Shown here in pieces: positions 9,237-18,173 of a stretch of DNA of 64,000 bases (position 1 is the stretch's first letter; every line of letters starts with the position of its first letter). The notes below the pieces were generated by a model. It was not told the DNA's origin and ran no database searches. It worked only from the letters and a program-made list of their open reading frames with translations. A program made the position numbers and the translations under genes. This DNA comes from Streptacidiphilus albus JL83. GTDB lineage: Bacteria; Actinomycetota; Actinomycetes; Streptomycetales; Streptomycetaceae. The DNA lies in the NCBI RefSeq assembly GCF_000744705.1, contig NZ_JQML01000001.1:4908017-4972016 (forward strand), given 5' to 3'.

Positions 9237-9676
9237 ACACCATCGATGCCACCACCCAGCACGCCACGGATGCCCGGGACGCCGCGGCCGCCCAGGTCTA
9301 CGCGGTGATGCGGCGGCTGGTACTGGACGAGGACGACCACCGGAACGAGGTCGCCGACGCCCTCGGCATGAGCTTCAGCCGCACCAAGGCGCTGCGCCGG
9401 CTGGTGCACGGCTCACTGCGGATGAGCGAGCTGACGGCGAAGCTGGTCACCGACAAGCCCTACACCACGCTGATCGTGGACGACCTGGAGCGGCGCGGAC
9501 TGGTCGTCCGCAGCGTCCACCCGGACGACCGGCGCTGCAAGATCGTGACCATCACCGAGGCCGGGCGGGAGGCCGCCGAGCTGGCCGAGGCCATCCTGTC
9601 CCGCCCCCCGCGCGCCCTGCTGGGGCTGGGCGACGCGAAGCTGGCGGAGCTGAAGCGACTGCTCGGCAGCCTGTAA
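9233..9676 (+). CDS. MarR-family transcriptional regulator
   Basis: 147 residues with a MarR winged helix: SELTAKLVTDKPYTTLIVDDLERRGLVVRSVHPDDRRCKIVTITEAG covers the recognition helix and the wing with its usual DDRR. The ATG overlaps the MFS stop as ATGA, indicating translational coupling. It probably represses the operon through the palindrome at 7732-7749 and is released by the exported compound. A strong terminator follows. Confidence 0.88.
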   Translation: MNTIDATTQHATDARDAAAAQVYAVMRRLVLDEDDHRNEVADALGMSFSRTKALRRLVHGSLRMSELTAKLVTDKPYTTLIVDDLERRGLVVRSVHPDDRRCKIVTITEAGREAAELAEAILSRPPRALLGLGDAKLAELKRLLGSL

Positions 9677-9689
9677 AGGCGAAATCGTC

Positions 9690-9726
9690 GGGGCGTCTCC
9701 CTGCCGGAGGCGCCCCTGCTCTTTTG
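9690..9726 (+). terminator. Rho-independent terminator after the MFS-MarR operon
   Basis: GGGGCGTCTCC (9690-9700) pairs with GGAGGCGCCCC (9706-9716) around a five-base loop with one mismatch, followed by a CTCTTTT tract. It lies 13 bp after the marR stop. Confidence 0.85.
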
Positions 9727-10090
9727 CCCGTATTTTGCCCGGGGCTTACTCGGCTCATTCTTCGCGATAACCCGGCTCCGGCGCTGCGTTAAGGATGTGT
9801 ACGGATCCCTGGACATGGTGTCAAGAGAGCGTCTGGACCCTTGACGGTCTGCCTGATGGTCTGAAACGGCATCCGGGTCGAAACTCTAGGGATCCGGTGT
9901 ACTCCCGGCTGTGCGGATGCCTGCAGCGAGGACCGGAACAACCAGCGGGGAACAGGGGGCCGGACGGCCCCCGGCTGCGGCACGCGGATTTTCGTCCGCC
10001 GGCCGGCGCCCGCCGCGTTCCATTGCAGTGACCGGAGCTTCGTCCGGCCCGTTCCCGGGGCCGGTCGAGCCGATTTGACCAGAGGTGGTA
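9727..10090 (+). other. Intergenic region before the APC permease
   Basis: About 360 bp without a convincing gene. It is less GC-rich near 9727-9800 and contains a TTGACG at 9841-9846 but no well-spaced -10. AGAGG at 10081-10085 is the ribosome site of the permease. No riboswitch fold is recognisable by eye; the permease promoter is probably here. Confidence 0.5.
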
Positions 10091-11626
10091 ATGGCCGAGA
10101 TCGCCAAGGACCTGCCTGTCGTCCGCATGCCGTCGCCACGACGCGTGCGAATGATGCCGCTCGTCGCCCTCATCTTCTTCAGCGTCTCGGGCGGCGCGTA
10201 CGGCATCGAGAGCCTGTTCTCCACGTCCGGGCCGGGCATGGGGATTCTGCTGATCGTCGTCACACCGCTGATCTACAGCATTCCCCACTCGCTGGTCTGC
10301 GCCGAGCTCGGCACCGCGCTCCCGGTCGAGGGCGGCTACTACCACTGGGTCAAGAAGGGCCTCGGGAAGTTCTGGGGCTTCCAGCAGGGCATGCTCCAGT
10401 GGATCTGCAGCTTCGTGGACATGGCCCTCTACCCGGTGCTGTTCACCAGCTACCTGACCAGCCTGGTCGCCTCGGTGGCCCCCGGCAACCACGTGCTGTT
10501 CACCCTCGGGCACCTCCAGTTCGACCTGAACTGGTTCGTCTGCCTGGCCGTGATCGTGGTGTTCACCCTGGTCAACCTGCTGGGCGCGGGCTGGGTCGGC
10601 GACTCCTCGGTGGTCTTCGCGCTGATCTGCCTCACCCCGATGGTGCTGCTCAGCGGCATCGGCATCTACCACCTGATCAGCCACGGCACCAATCCGGTCG
10701 GCTCGTTCACCGCCTCGCACACCCAGTCGACCTGGAACGCCTTCGGGGCCGGCCTCTTCATCGTGATGTGGAACTACTCCGGCTGGGACAGCGTGTCCAA
10801 CGTGGCCGGTGAGATGGAGAACCCGCGCAAGCACCTGCCCAAGGCACTGGCGCTGGCCGTGGTCCTGATCATGGTGGGCTACCTGCTGCCGACCCTGGGC
10901 TCGCTGGCGGTCGGCGCCAAGGGTCCCAACGGCTGGGAGAACTGGGAGGCCGGTTCCTTCTCCGACATCGCCAAGCAGCTGGCCGGCCCCTGGCTCCAGT
11001 GGACGGTCACCATCGGCGGCATGTTCGCGGCGGTGGCGATGTTCTCGGCGCTGCTCGCCTCCAACACCCGGCTGCCCTTCGTGCTCGCCCAGGACGGCTA
11101 CTTCCCCTCCTGGGTGGCCAAGGAGACCAAGCGCTACCGGATGCCGATCGTCTCGATCATCGGCTCCTCGGTCATCTACGCCATGTTCTGCCTGAGCAGC
11201 TTCGGCAACCTGGTCATCTTCGACGTCTTCCTGACCAACATCGGGATCCTGCTGGAGGTCGCCGCGCTGATCGCGCTGCGGATCAGGGAGCCCGAACTGG
11301 ACCGCCCCTACCGGATCCCCGGCGGCTGGTGGTCGATCTCCGCGATCGTGGCGCTGCTGCTCGGCGTCTGCGGCTGGGCGGCCTGGCAGCAGTACGACGA
11401 GAGCGGCACCCAGGCGGTCCGCTACTGCCTGTACGTGGTCGGCTTCTCGGTGCTGGTCTACTTCCCGCTGGAGGCGTGGCGGAAGTGGAAGGCCAAGGCC
11501 GACCCGCTGCTCGACCTGAGCCCCGGCAGCGTCGGCTACGAGCGCTGGCTGCGCGAGGCGATCAACCACGGGCCCGCCGGGCATGCGGACGTGGCCCCGG
11601 TGCAGGAGGCACCCGCCACGGCGTGA
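10091..11626 (+). CDS. APC-superfamily amino acid / amine permease
   Basis: 511 residues with about twelve hydrophobic segments. The family start VALIFFSVSGGAYGIESLFSTSGPG is the conserved TM1 with its unwound glycines, and MWNYSGWDSVSNVAGEMENPRKHLPKAL is the TM6-TM7 region of APC transporters. The protein should exchange or import an amino acid or amine across the cytoplasmic membrane. It is followed by a polyamine-type ABC importer in the same direction, which makes a diamine, polyamine or related amino acid plausible; this is inferred from context. The ATG at 10091 is preferred over an in-frame GTG two codons earlier, which overlaps the ribosome site. Confidence 0.88.
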   Translation: MAEIAKDLPVVRMPSPRRVRMMPLVALIFFSVSGGAYGIESLFSTSGPGMGILLIVVTPLIYSIPHSLVCAELGTALPVEGGYYHWVKKGLGKFWGFQQGMLQWICSFVDMALYPVLFTSYLTSLVASVAPGNHVLFTLGHLQFDLNWFVCLAVIVVFTLVNLLGAGWVGDSSVVFALICLTPMVLLSGIGIYHLISHGTNPVGSFTASHTQSTWNAFGAGLFIVMWNYSGWDSVSNVAGEMENPRKHLPKALALAVVLIMVGYLLPTLGSLAVGAKGPNGWENWEAGSFSDIAKQLAGPWLQWTVTIGGMFAAVAMFSALLASNTRLPFVLAQDGYFPSWVAKETKRYRMPIVSIIGSSVIYAMFCLSSFGNLVIFDVFLTNIGILLEVAALIALRIREPELDRPYRIPGGWWSISAIVALLLGVCGWAAWQQYDESGTQAVRYCLYVVGFSVLVYFPLEAWRKWKAKADPLLDLSPGSVGYERWLREAINHGPAGHADVAPVQEAPATA

Positions 11627-11662
11627 CGGCGGACGCCCGATAGGGCGTACAGGAAGTTCCTG

Positions 11663-11692
11663 GGGACCGTGCGGATTCTTCCGCACGGTCCC
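11663..11692 (+). terminator. Stem-loop terminator after the permease
   Basis: A perfect 12-bp stem, GGGACCGTGCGG (11663-11674) with CCGCACGGTCCC (11681-11692), around ATTCTT. It lies 37 bp after the permease stop. There is no long T tract, as is common in actinobacteria. Confidence 0.8.
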
Positions 11693-11974
11693 TTCGGCGT
11701 CTGCTGTCACAGGTGCAGGGCTTCTGTTGCGCCTTTTACAGGCTGTATCTGGCCACCCGGAGGCCCGGTGACAGAGAGTAAGAGGTGATGCGGATCACGT
11801 TGCTGATCTGGCCAAAAGATAACGATTCCGCTGCCGAAGAGGTACCGGCCTAGGGAATTCGTTGTTTTACGGCCTAATGTCTGACCCCATCCTCTTACTT
11901 ACGTCCGCACCGACCTGGCTGTAAAGGACCTTCCACCAGCACCCGGCGTTCTGCAGAAAGGCCGTACCCCCCTC
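11693..11974 (+). other. Intergenic region upstream of the polyamine ABC operon
   Basis: About 280 bp that is AT-richer than its surroundings around 11780-11930 and probably holds the operon promoter. No convincing -35/-10 pair or operator palindrome was found. AGAAAGG near 11955 may serve as the ribosome site of the binding-protein gene. Confidence 0.45.
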
Positions 11975-13219
11975 ATGACGGGCTCCAGCTCCTTCGACCT
12001 CGCGCGGTTCGCCAACCGCACCCGCGCCCATTCGGCGGCGGCCGCCATGAGCCGCCGTTCCCTGCTTCGCGGCGCCGCGGTCGGCGGCCTGGCCGTGGCC
12101 GGCGCCGGGGCGCTGTCGGGCTGCGGTGTCCAGGGCCATGTCGTTCCGCCGGGGGCCGCCGACATCGGCGAGGCCGGGAAGGACTACTCCGACACGGAGA
12201 AGAAGGTCGTCTGGGCGACCTGGCCGGCCTACATCGACGTGAGCGAGAAGAACCCCAGCGACCACCCCACGCTGGACGCCTTCGAGAAGCAGACCGGGAT
12301 CCAGGTGGCCTACCTGGAGGTCATCAACGACAACAACGACTGGTACACCAAGATCGACCCGTACCTGGTCAAGGGGATCGACACCGGGTACGACGTGATG
12401 GTCGTCAGTGACTACATGATCTCCAAGTACAAGGCCTACGACTACATCCAGGAACTGGACCTGGCGAACATCCCCAACCACGCCAAGCTGCTGCCGAGCG
12501 TGCTGCGCGACCCTGCCGACCCGGGCCGCCGCTTCTCGGTGCCGTGGGCGTACGGCTACACGACCATCGCCTACAACAGCAACCTGGTGAAGCAGCCGAT
12601 CAGCTCGATCTCGGAGATCTTCACCCGCCCCGACCTGCGCGGGAAGGTCTCGCTCTTCAGCGAGATGGAGGACACCATGGGCCTCGCGCTGCTGGCCACC
12701 GGATCGAACCCGGAGAAGTTCACCGACGCCCAGTTCAACACCGCGCTGGAGTACGTCCGCCGGGCCAAGGACTCCGGCCAGATCCGCGCCTTCACCGGCA
12801 ACGACTACCTGAGCGACTTCCAGCAGGGCAACACCGCCGTGACCATGGCCTACTCCGGCGACGTCGCCCAGCTCGGCAAGCCCAACCTGGTCACCGTGAA
12901 CCTCCCCAAGGAGGGCCTGCTGTCCTGGTCGGACAACTGCGTGATCCCCAACTACGCCCGGCACAAGACCAACGCCGAGAAGTTGATGAACTTCTACCTC
13001 CAGCCGGACATCGCCGCCGAGCTCGACGACTACATCGACTACATTCCCTCGGTCGAGGGCGCCGTCGCCGCGCTGCAGCAGCTCGACTCGACCGCCGCGG
13101 CCGTCCCGCTGATCGTGCCGACCAAGGCGATGGACGCCGCGTCGCACGGGTTCATGGCCCTCAGCATCGACCAACTCAACGACTACACCAGCCGATTCCA
13201 GCAGGTCACCGGCCAGTAG
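11975..13219 (+). CDS. potD: Polyamine-type ABC transporter substrate-binding lipoprotein (PotD-like)
   Basis: 414 residues. The N-terminus has a twin-arginine signal (SRRSLLRG, residues 26-33) followed by a lipobox LSGC with Cys50, so the protein is probably exported folded by Tat and lipid-anchored outside the membrane. The mature part is a PotD/PotF-type binding protein (VVWATWPAYIDVSEKN..., PWAYGYTTIAYN, LVTVNLPKEGLLSWSDNCVIPN). It likely delivers spermidine, putrescine or a related amine to the PotBC-like permease. First gene of a four-gene operon with potABC-like genes. The exact ligand cannot be deduced. Confidence 0.9.
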   Translation: MTGSSSFDLARFANRTRAHSAAAAMSRRSLLRGAAVGGLAVAGAGALSGCGVQGHVVPPGAADIGEAGKDYSDTEKKVVWATWPAYIDVSEKNPSDHPTLDAFEKQTGIQVAYLEVINDNNDWYTKIDPYLVKGIDTGYDVMVVSDYMISKYKAYDYIQELDLANIPNHAKLLPSVLRDPADPGRRFSVPWAYGYTTIAYNSNLVKQPISSISEIFTRPDLRGKVSLFSEMEDTMGLALLATGSNPEKFTDAQFNTALEYVRRAKDSGQIRAFTGNDYLSDFQQGNTAVTMAYSGDVAQLGKPNLVTVNLPKEGLLSWSDNCVIPNYARHKTNAEKLMNFYLQPDIAAELDDYIDYIPSVEGAVAALQQLDSTAAAVPLIVPTKAMDAASHGFMALSIDQLNDYTSRFQQVTGQ

Positions 13220-13252
13220 CGGCCCCGTCCCCTCAGCGAAAGTAGAGTCTCG

Positions 13253-14404
13253 ATGAGCTCCAACGATGTACTCGGCCGCACCGAGGGCGGGGATCTCCGC
13301 CTCGTCGGCCTGACCAAGCGCTTCGGCTCCTTCAAGGCCGTGGACAACCTCGACCTGGTGATCCCCCAGGGCTCCTTCTTCGCCCTGCTCGGCGCCTCCG
13401 GCTGCGGCAAGACCACCACCCTGCGGATGGTCTCCGGCCTGGAGGACCCGACCGCCGGCCAGATCTTCCTCGGCGACCAGGACGTCACCGACACCAAGCC
13501 GTACCGACGACCGGTCAACACGGTCTTCCAGAACTATGCGCTCTTCCCGCACCTCGACATCTTCGAGAACGTCGCCTTCGGCCTCCGCCGCCGCGGCTTC
13601 AAGAGCGTGAAGCCGCAGGTCGACGCGATGCTGGAGCTGGTCGAGCTGGGTCACCTGGCCAAGCGCAAGCCCACCCAGCTCTCCGGCGGCCAGCAGCAGC
13701 GGATCGCGCTCGCCCGCGCCCTGATCAACCAGCCGCAGGTGCTGCTGCTGGACGAGCCGCTGGGCGCACTGGACCTGAAGCTCCGTCGGCAGATGCAGAT
13801 CGAGCTCAAGCGGATCCAGACCGAGGTCGGGCTGACCTTCGTCCACGTCACCCACGACCAGGAGGAGGCCATGACCATGGCCGACACCATCGCGGTGATG
13901 AACCACGGCCGGATCGAGCAGATGGGCTCCCCCGCCGAGCTCTACGAGAACCCGCAGACGACCTTCGTCGCCAACTTCCTCGGCCAGTCCAACCTGATCC
14001 CCTGTACCGTCGAGGGCAGCAGCGGCGACGTGGTCACGGTCAGCTTCCACGGCCGCAAGCTCACCCTGGACGCCAAGCGCTGCCGCGCCCTCACCGGCCC
14101 GGTCATCCTCGGCGTCCGCCCGGAGAAGGTGCAGATCGCGGTGGGCGAGGCCGAGGTGCCGGCCGGCTCCAACTCCCTGGAAGGCACCGTCTCCGACGCC
14201 TCCTTCATCGGCGTCTCCACCCAGTACCTGGTCAAGCTGGCCTCGGGCGAGGAGATCGCGGTCTTCGAGCAGAACACCGGCCGCGCCATCCAGCGCCCCG
14301 GCAGTGCGGTCACCGTCTACTGGGACCCGAGCCAGGGCTTCGGCCTGGACGGCACCCAGGACATCGGCGCCGGCGCGGCCCTGGACGAGGAGGGCGCTGC
14401 GTGA
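13253..14404 (+). CDS. potA: Polyamine-type ABC transporter ATPase (PotA-like)
   Basis: 383 residues. Walker [10 protein letters not shown] at residues 47-55, Q-loop in FQNYALFPH, signature [15 protein letters not shown], Walker [13 protein letters not shown] and H-loop HVTHDQ are all present, followed by a C-terminal TOBE-type regulatory domain from about residue 240. It powers import through the two permeases encoded next. Its stop overlaps the GTG start of the potB-like gene. Confidence 0.93.
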   Translation: MSSNDVLGRTEGGDLRLVGLTKRFGSFKAVDNLDLVIPQGSFFALLGASGCGKTTTLRMVSGLEDPTAGQIFLGDQDVTDTKPYRRPVNTVFQNYALFPHLDIFENVAFGLRRRGFKSVKPQVDAMLELVELGHLAKRKPTQLSGGQQQRIALARALINQPQVLLLDEPLGALDLKLRRQMQIELKRIQTEVGLTFVHVTHDQEEAMTMADTIAVMNHGRIEQMGSPAELYENPQTTFVANFLGQSNLIPCTVEGSSGDVVTVSFHGRKLTLDAKRCRALTGPVILGVRPEKVQIAVGEAEVPAGSNSLEGTVSDASFIGVSTQYLVKLASGEEIAVFEQNTGRAIQRPGSAVTVYWDPSQGFGLDGTQDIGAGAALDEEGAA

Positions 14405-15330
14405 CCACCCTCACTCCGCCGAAGCCGCAGGCCGCGGAGCCGGAGCGGCCGGCCGACCGCAAGGTCCGCCGCAACCTCACCCCCTGGGTGCTGCTGCTGC
14501 CCGGCCTGCTCTGGCTGATCGTCTTCTTCCTGGTGCCGATCCTGACCTCGGTCTCGGCCTCGGTCCAGACCGGCAACTTCGACGACGGCTTCAAGGTCAC
14601 CTGGGACTGGGGCAACTACTGGACCGCGATCCACAGTTACGGCACCCAGTACTGGCACTCCGGGCTCTACTCGGTGCTGACCACGATCTTCTGCCTGGCA
14701 CTCGGCTACCCGGTCGCGTACTTCATCGCCTTCAAGGGCGGCAAGTACAAGTCGCTGCTGATGGCCCTGGTGATCGTGCCCTCGTTCACCAGCTTCCTGA
14801 TCCGCACCATCGCCTGGAAGACGATCCTCGCCGACAACGGCACGGTCGTCCACGTCCTGAACGACCTCGGCATCCTCAGGATCACCAGCTCGCTGGGCTG
14901 GACCGTCGGCGACCATGTGCTGGCCAGCCCGACCGCCGTGGTCTGCGGCATGGTCTACAACTTCCTGCCGTTCACCATCCTTCCGCTCTACACCTCGCTG
15001 GAGAAGATCGACCCGCGGCTGCACGAGGCCGGCCACGACCTCTACTGCAACGCCTTCACCACCTGGCGCCGGATCACCCTGCCGCTGTCCATGCCCGGCG
15101 TGATCGGCGGCACCCTGCTGACCTTCATCCCGGCGGTCGGCGACTACATCAACGCCCAGCTGCTGGGCAACCCGAACACCAACGTGGTCGGCCAGAAGAT
15201 CGAGGACCTGTTCCTGCGCAACACCCAGGGCTACCCGGTCGGCTCGGCGATCTCGGTCGTGATGATGGTCGCGACGCTCGCCCTGGTCATGACCTACATC
15301 CGCAAGGCCGGTACGGAGGACCTGATCTGA
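14401..15330 (+). CDS. potB: Polyamine-type ABC transporter permease 1 (PotB-like)
   Basis: 309 residues, six hydrophobic segments and a cytoplasmic N-terminal extension. The EAA-type coupling loop is EAGHDLYCNAFTTWRRITLPLSMPG, which docks on the ATPase. GTG start within the potA stop (GTGA); its own TGA shares one base with the ATG of potC. Operon position and sequence fit the first permease subunit of a spermidine/putrescine importer. Confidence 0.92.
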   Translation: MTTLTPPKPQAAEPERPADRKVRRNLTPWVLLLPGLLWLIVFFLVPILTSVSASVQTGNFDDGFKVTWDWGNYWTAIHSYGTQYWHSGLYSVLTTIFCLALGYPVAYFIAFKGGKYKSLLMALVIVPSFTSFLIRTIAWKTILADNGTVVHVLNDLGILRITSSLGWTVGDHVLASPTAVVCGMVYNFLPFTILPLYTSLEKIDPRLHEAGHDLYCNAFTTWRRITLPLSMPGVIGGTLLTFIPAVGDYINAQLLGNPNTNVVGQKIEDLFLRNTQGYPVGSAISVVMMVATLALVMTYIRKAGTEDLI

Positions 15331-16196
15331 TGGCCACGCTCACCTCTGCCCCCGCCCGCACCGCCGGCGGGACCCAGCAGCCGATCCGCCGCCAGTCCCC
15401 GCTGAACTGGGCCCGCGAGCACATCCTGCTGGTGGCCACGGTCCTGATCTTCGTCTTCATGCTGGCCCCGAACGCGGTCATCCTGTGGATGTCGTTCAAC
15501 AAGCCGATCGGCAAGTTCGACTACACCTGGAACAAGTTCTCCCTGGACGCCTGGAAGAGTCCCTGCGCCAACAGCGAGATGTGCCACAGCCTCGGCCTCT
15601 CGCTGCAGATCGGCGTCGTCGCCACCATCGGCTCCACCATCCTCGGCACGATGATCGCCTTCGCGATGGTCCGCTACCGCTTCAAGGCCCGCTCCGGCAT
15701 CAACGCCCTGCTGTTCCTGCCGATGGCGGCGCCCGAGGTGGTCATGGGCGCGACCCTGACCGCGCTGTTCTTCAACACCGTCGGCCCCGGCTCGCTCGGC
15801 TTCTGGACCATCACCACGGCCCATGTGATGTTCTGTCTCAGCTACGTGGTGGTCACCGTCAAATCCCGGCTGGCCGGCATGGACCCGACCCTGGAACGCG
15901 CGGCGCAGGACCTCTACGCCACCCCGTTCCAGACCTTCATGAAGGTCACCCTGCCGCTGGTCGCGCCCGGCATCGCCGCCGCCGCGCTGCTCGCCTTCGC
16001 GCTGTCGATCGACGACTACATCATCACCGTCTTCACCGCCGGCAACCTGGAGACCTTTCCGATGTACATCTACGGGTCGGTGCAGCGCTCCTACCCGGCG
16101 CAGATCGACGTCATCGGTTCGATGATGCTGCTCGGCACCATGGCGATCATCGCCGTGTCGCAACTCCTCGGCCGGGCCAGGAGCGCCCGCAAGTAG
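15330..16196 (+). CDS. potC: Polyamine-type ABC transporter permease 2 (PotC-like)
   Basis: 288 residues with six membrane segments and the coupling loop ERAAQDLYATPFQTFMKVTLPLVAPG. SIDDYIITVFTAGNLETFPMYIYG near the C-terminus is typical of PotC. The ATG at 15330 shares a base with the potB stop, indicating coupled translation. It is the last gene of the operon, which ends with a 13-bp perfect hairpin. Confidence 0.92.
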   Translation: MATLTSAPARTAGGTQQPIRRQSPLNWAREHILLVATVLIFVFMLAPNAVILWMSFNKPIGKFDYTWNKFSLDAWKSPCANSEMCHSLGLSLQIGVVATIGSTILGTMIAFAMVRYRFKARSGINALLFLPMAAPEVVMGATLTALFFNTVGPGSLGFWTITTAHVMFCLSYVVVTVKSRLAGMDPTLERAAQDLYATPFQTFMKVTLPLVAPGIAAAALLAFALSIDDYIITVFTAGNLETFPMYIYGSVQRSYPAQIDVIGSMMLLGTMAIIAVSQLLGRARSARK

Positions 16197-16221
16197 CACC
16201 ACCCCGCAGCCACCCGTCACC

Positions 16222-16259
16222 GCGCGCCCCGTCCGGACCCCCCTACGGACGGGGCGCGC
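16222..16259 (+). terminator. Terminator after the potDABC-like operon
   Basis: A perfect 13-bp stem, GCGCGCCCCGTCC (16222-16234) with GGACGGGGCGCGC (16247-16259), around a 12-base loop, 25 bp after the potC stop. No T tract. Confidence 0.8.
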
Positions 16260-16272
16260 ACCTCTGTCCCCC

Positions 16273-16284
16273 TAGGCTGGCGGG
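16273..16284 (+). promoter_or_regulatory. -10 element of a probable leaderless transcript
   Basis: TAGGCT at 16273-16278 is a good -10 hexamer and lies six bases before the ATG at 16285, so transcription would start at the initiation codon. No ribosome site is present upstream of the ATG, which supports leaderless expression. Confidence 0.6.
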
Positions 16285-17049
16285 ATGGACGAGAGCAGCG
16301 GCGGGATCAGGACCTGGCGGGCATACGCGGGGGACAGCGTGCTGCTGGACGGCTTCCACGCGTTGAAGCACGCGCTGCGCTTCGGCGCCGAGGTCCGGAC
16401 GGTGCTGACCAGCGACGGCGCCGGGGTCGCCGTGCTGGCCCGGGAACTGGCGCCGGACGTCGCCGAGCGGATCGCCGAGCTGGCGGTGGAGGTCCCGGCG
16501 GTGGCGCTGCGCGAGCTCGTCCCGAGGCTGCACCCCACCGGCATCGCCGCACTCGCCGTCCGCCCCTCGCGGGGGCGCAACCTCGCGGTGCTGGGCGCGC
16601 AACCGCGCCGGACCCCGGTCGTGGTCCTGGACAACCCGCGCAACCTGGGCAATATCGGCGCCGTGGTCCGGCTCGCGGCCGGCTTCGGCGCGACCGGCGT
16701 GGTCACCACCGGCGACACCGATCCCTGGCACCCGACCGTGGTCCGGGCGGGTGCGGGACTCCACTTCGCCACGGCGGTCGAGCAGCTGACGCTGGAGCAG
16801 TTGCCCTCGGGGCCGCTGTACGCGCTGGACCCGGAGGGCGAGGACATCCGGGCCGTGGCTTTCCCCGACAACGCGCTGCTCGCCTTCGGTTCGGAACGCC
16901 ACGGCCTCTCACCGGAGCTGCGGGCGCGGGCCGACCGACTGGTGGCGATCCCGATGCAGCCCCAGGTCTCCAGCTTCAACCTGGCCACCAGCGTGGGGAT
17001 GGGACTGTTCCACTGGATGTCCGCGCGGGCCGACGGAAGCCATTCGTAG
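16285..17049 (+). CDS. SpoU/TrmH-family RNA 2'-O-methyltransferase
   Basis: 254 residues. All three SPOUT knot motifs are visible: NPRNLGNIGAVVRLAAGFG (motif 1, Asn and Arg in catalysis), FGSERHGLS (motif 2) and IPMQPQVSSFNLATSVGM (motif 3). The enzyme transfers a methyl group from S-adenosylmethionine to a ribose 2'-OH of tRNA or rRNA. The N-terminal region (residues 1-105) is a small substrate-binding domain. The target nucleotide cannot be deduced. The gene appears to have a leaderless start and ends 53 bp before a 33-bp palindrome. Confidence 0.9.
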   Translation: MDESSGGIRTWRAYAGDSVLLDGFHALKHALRFGAEVRTVLTSDGAGVAVLARELAPDVAERIAELAVEVPAVALRELVPRLHPTGIAALAVRPSRGRNLAVLGAQPRRTPVVVLDNPRNLGNIGAVVRLAAGFGATGVVTTGDTDPWHPTVVRAGAGLHFATAVEQLTLEQLPSGPLYALDPEGEDIRAVAFPDNALLAFGSERHGLSPELRARADRLVAIPMQPQVSSFNLATSVGMGLFHWMSARADGSHS

Positions 17050-17101
17050 CCATTCCCACCTGCGTGATGCCCGGTGCCGGGGGCGGACTCCGGCACGGGA
17101 C

Positions 17102-17134
17102 GGGCTATGCCTCGTTTGAAACGAGGCATAGCCC
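17102..17134. repeat. 33-bp perfect palindrome (copy 1 of a repeated element)
   Basis: Sixteen-base arms (17102-17117 and 17119-17134) complement perfectly around a single G. The core CTCGTTTGAAACGAG is identical to the core of the palindrome at 17794-17822. It lies between the convergent methyltransferase and BRO-like genes and could serve as a bidirectional terminator, but its second copy lies inside a coding sequence. Confidence 0.85.
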
Positions 17135-17164
17135 CTCACCTCAGGTTGCAACCAGGGCTCGCGG

Positions 17165-18016
17165 TCAGGGCAGCGGGACGCCCATCGCCTTCAGCTCGTG
17201 CAGCAGCGTGGCGATCTCCCGAGCCGTTCCCTCCAACCGCATCGTTCCCACGGTCACGGTCACGGTCATCCGTCCGCCAGAGGGGGACGAGCAGGCAGCG
17301 GGGGTCTCGGGCTCGCGTGGAGCGCCGAGCCGCCTGACGACGTCCACGAAGCGGATGCTGCCGCAGGGACGGATGCCCTTGCTGCCCCGGATGCCGACCC
17401 GACGCAGCTCCGGGCAGCGGTAGAACGGGCCGAAGGGCGGGCCGCTGTCCTCACCCTTGTTCGGAAAGACCACATCTGTCTGACCGTGGAGGCAGTGGAC
17501 GCTGCCGTCGGAGAGGACGCGGAAGTCGACATCCTCGATGCCGTCGATGCGCATGACCACGTCGAGCGGTTGGTCGACAGCCTCGGTGAGCGTCTCGGCC
17601 ATGCGCCGGCGCTGCTCGTCGAGGTCGGTGTCCCCACGCCGGAGGGAGGGGAGCAACTCGCTGGTGACCCACTGCTGGAACGGCTTGGCGGAGGGCTTCC
17701 GGGACCGCATGATCAGCGTGTACAGGCCGGACTCGCTGATCAGGTTGAGGGTCTGGTTGCCTCGGGCGTAGCCATTCCGAGCTGGCCTTTCGTCGTATGG
17801 CTCGTTTGAAACGAGCCATACGCTACGCATATCGAGGACCCTGCTCTCTCCGTTCTGGAGCACCCTGACAGCGTCGGTCGCATTCTGACGTCCCAGGATT
17901 CGGCAGACGTCGAGCGTGGCGAACCACGGCTCGCCGTCGATCATCACGACGCGGATCGGCTGCCCGGTGACCGGGAAGGCCGAGCGGGTCAGGGTGGGTT
18001 GTTCGGTGTGTGGCAT
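17165..18016 (-). CDS. BRO-N / phage antirepressor-like protein
   Basis: 283 residues. Residues 20-120 form a BRO-N type DNA-binding domain (VVMIDGEPWFATLDVCRILG, then LNLISESGLYTLIMRSRKP and FQQWVTSELLPSLRRG). The C-terminal part is not a recognised antirepressor domain. Within the domain, residues 67-84 look like an insertion, and the DNA encoding this stretch carries the palindrome 17794-17822. The start codon lies in one arm of a 12-bp inverted repeat (18011-18054), suggesting autoregulation; GAGAGGGA gives a ribosome site. Such genes come from phages or mobile elements but are also scattered singly in Streptomyces chromosomes. The function is unknown. Confidence 0.75.
   Translation of the reverse strand: MPHTEQPTLTRSAFPVTGQPIRVVMIDGEPWFATLDVCRILGRQNATDAVRVLQNGESRVLDMRSVWLVSNEPYDERPARNGYARGNQTLNLISESGLYTLIMRSRKPSAKPFQQWVTSELLPSLRRGDTDLDEQRRRMAETLTEAVDQPLDVVMRIDGIEDVDFRVLSDGSVHCLHGQTDVVFPNKGEDSGPPFGPFYRCPELRRVGIRGSKGIRPCGSIRFVDVVRRLGAPREPETPAACSSPSGGRMTVTVTVGTMRLEGTAREIATLLHELKAMGVPLP
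17794..17822. repeat. 29-bp perfect palindrome inside the BRO-like gene (copy 2)
   Basis: Fourteen-base arms around a central G at 17808, with the 15-base core CTCGTTTGAAACGAG shared with 17102-17134. A GTAGCCATTCC 11-mer also recurs near both copies (17047 and 17768). It keeps the BRO-like reading frame open. Confidence 0.85.
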
Positions 18017-18054
18017 GACGTCCCTCTCGGGTAGCTGGTTCTGACGTCATGCCA
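18011..18054. promoter_or_regulatory. 12-bp inverted repeat over the BRO-like gene start
   Basis: TGGCATGACGTC (18011-18022) and GACGTCATGCCA (18043-18054) are perfect complements 20 bp apart. The left arm contains the start codon. A DNA-binding product such as the BRO-like protein bound here would block its own expression; that is inference. Confidence 0.6.
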
Positions 18055-18173
18055 AACGCCGATTGTCTGACCGGGTCACCCATTCAGCGGAGCGAATAGT
18101 GCGTGTACGGCGCGAAGGGTGAATACGTGCGCGGGGGTGGCTCGGCGCCACCCCCGCCCGCGCTCCGGGGTGG

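Noticed and set aside
9841-9869. TTGACG as a -35 element of the APC permease promoter
   Set aside because: No TANNNT hexamer at 16-18 bp spacing follows; the match may be accidental.
17049-18054. Complete insertion sequence or integrase element
   Set aside because: No transposase or integrase and no tRNA attachment site; only a BRO-like gene and palindromes are present.
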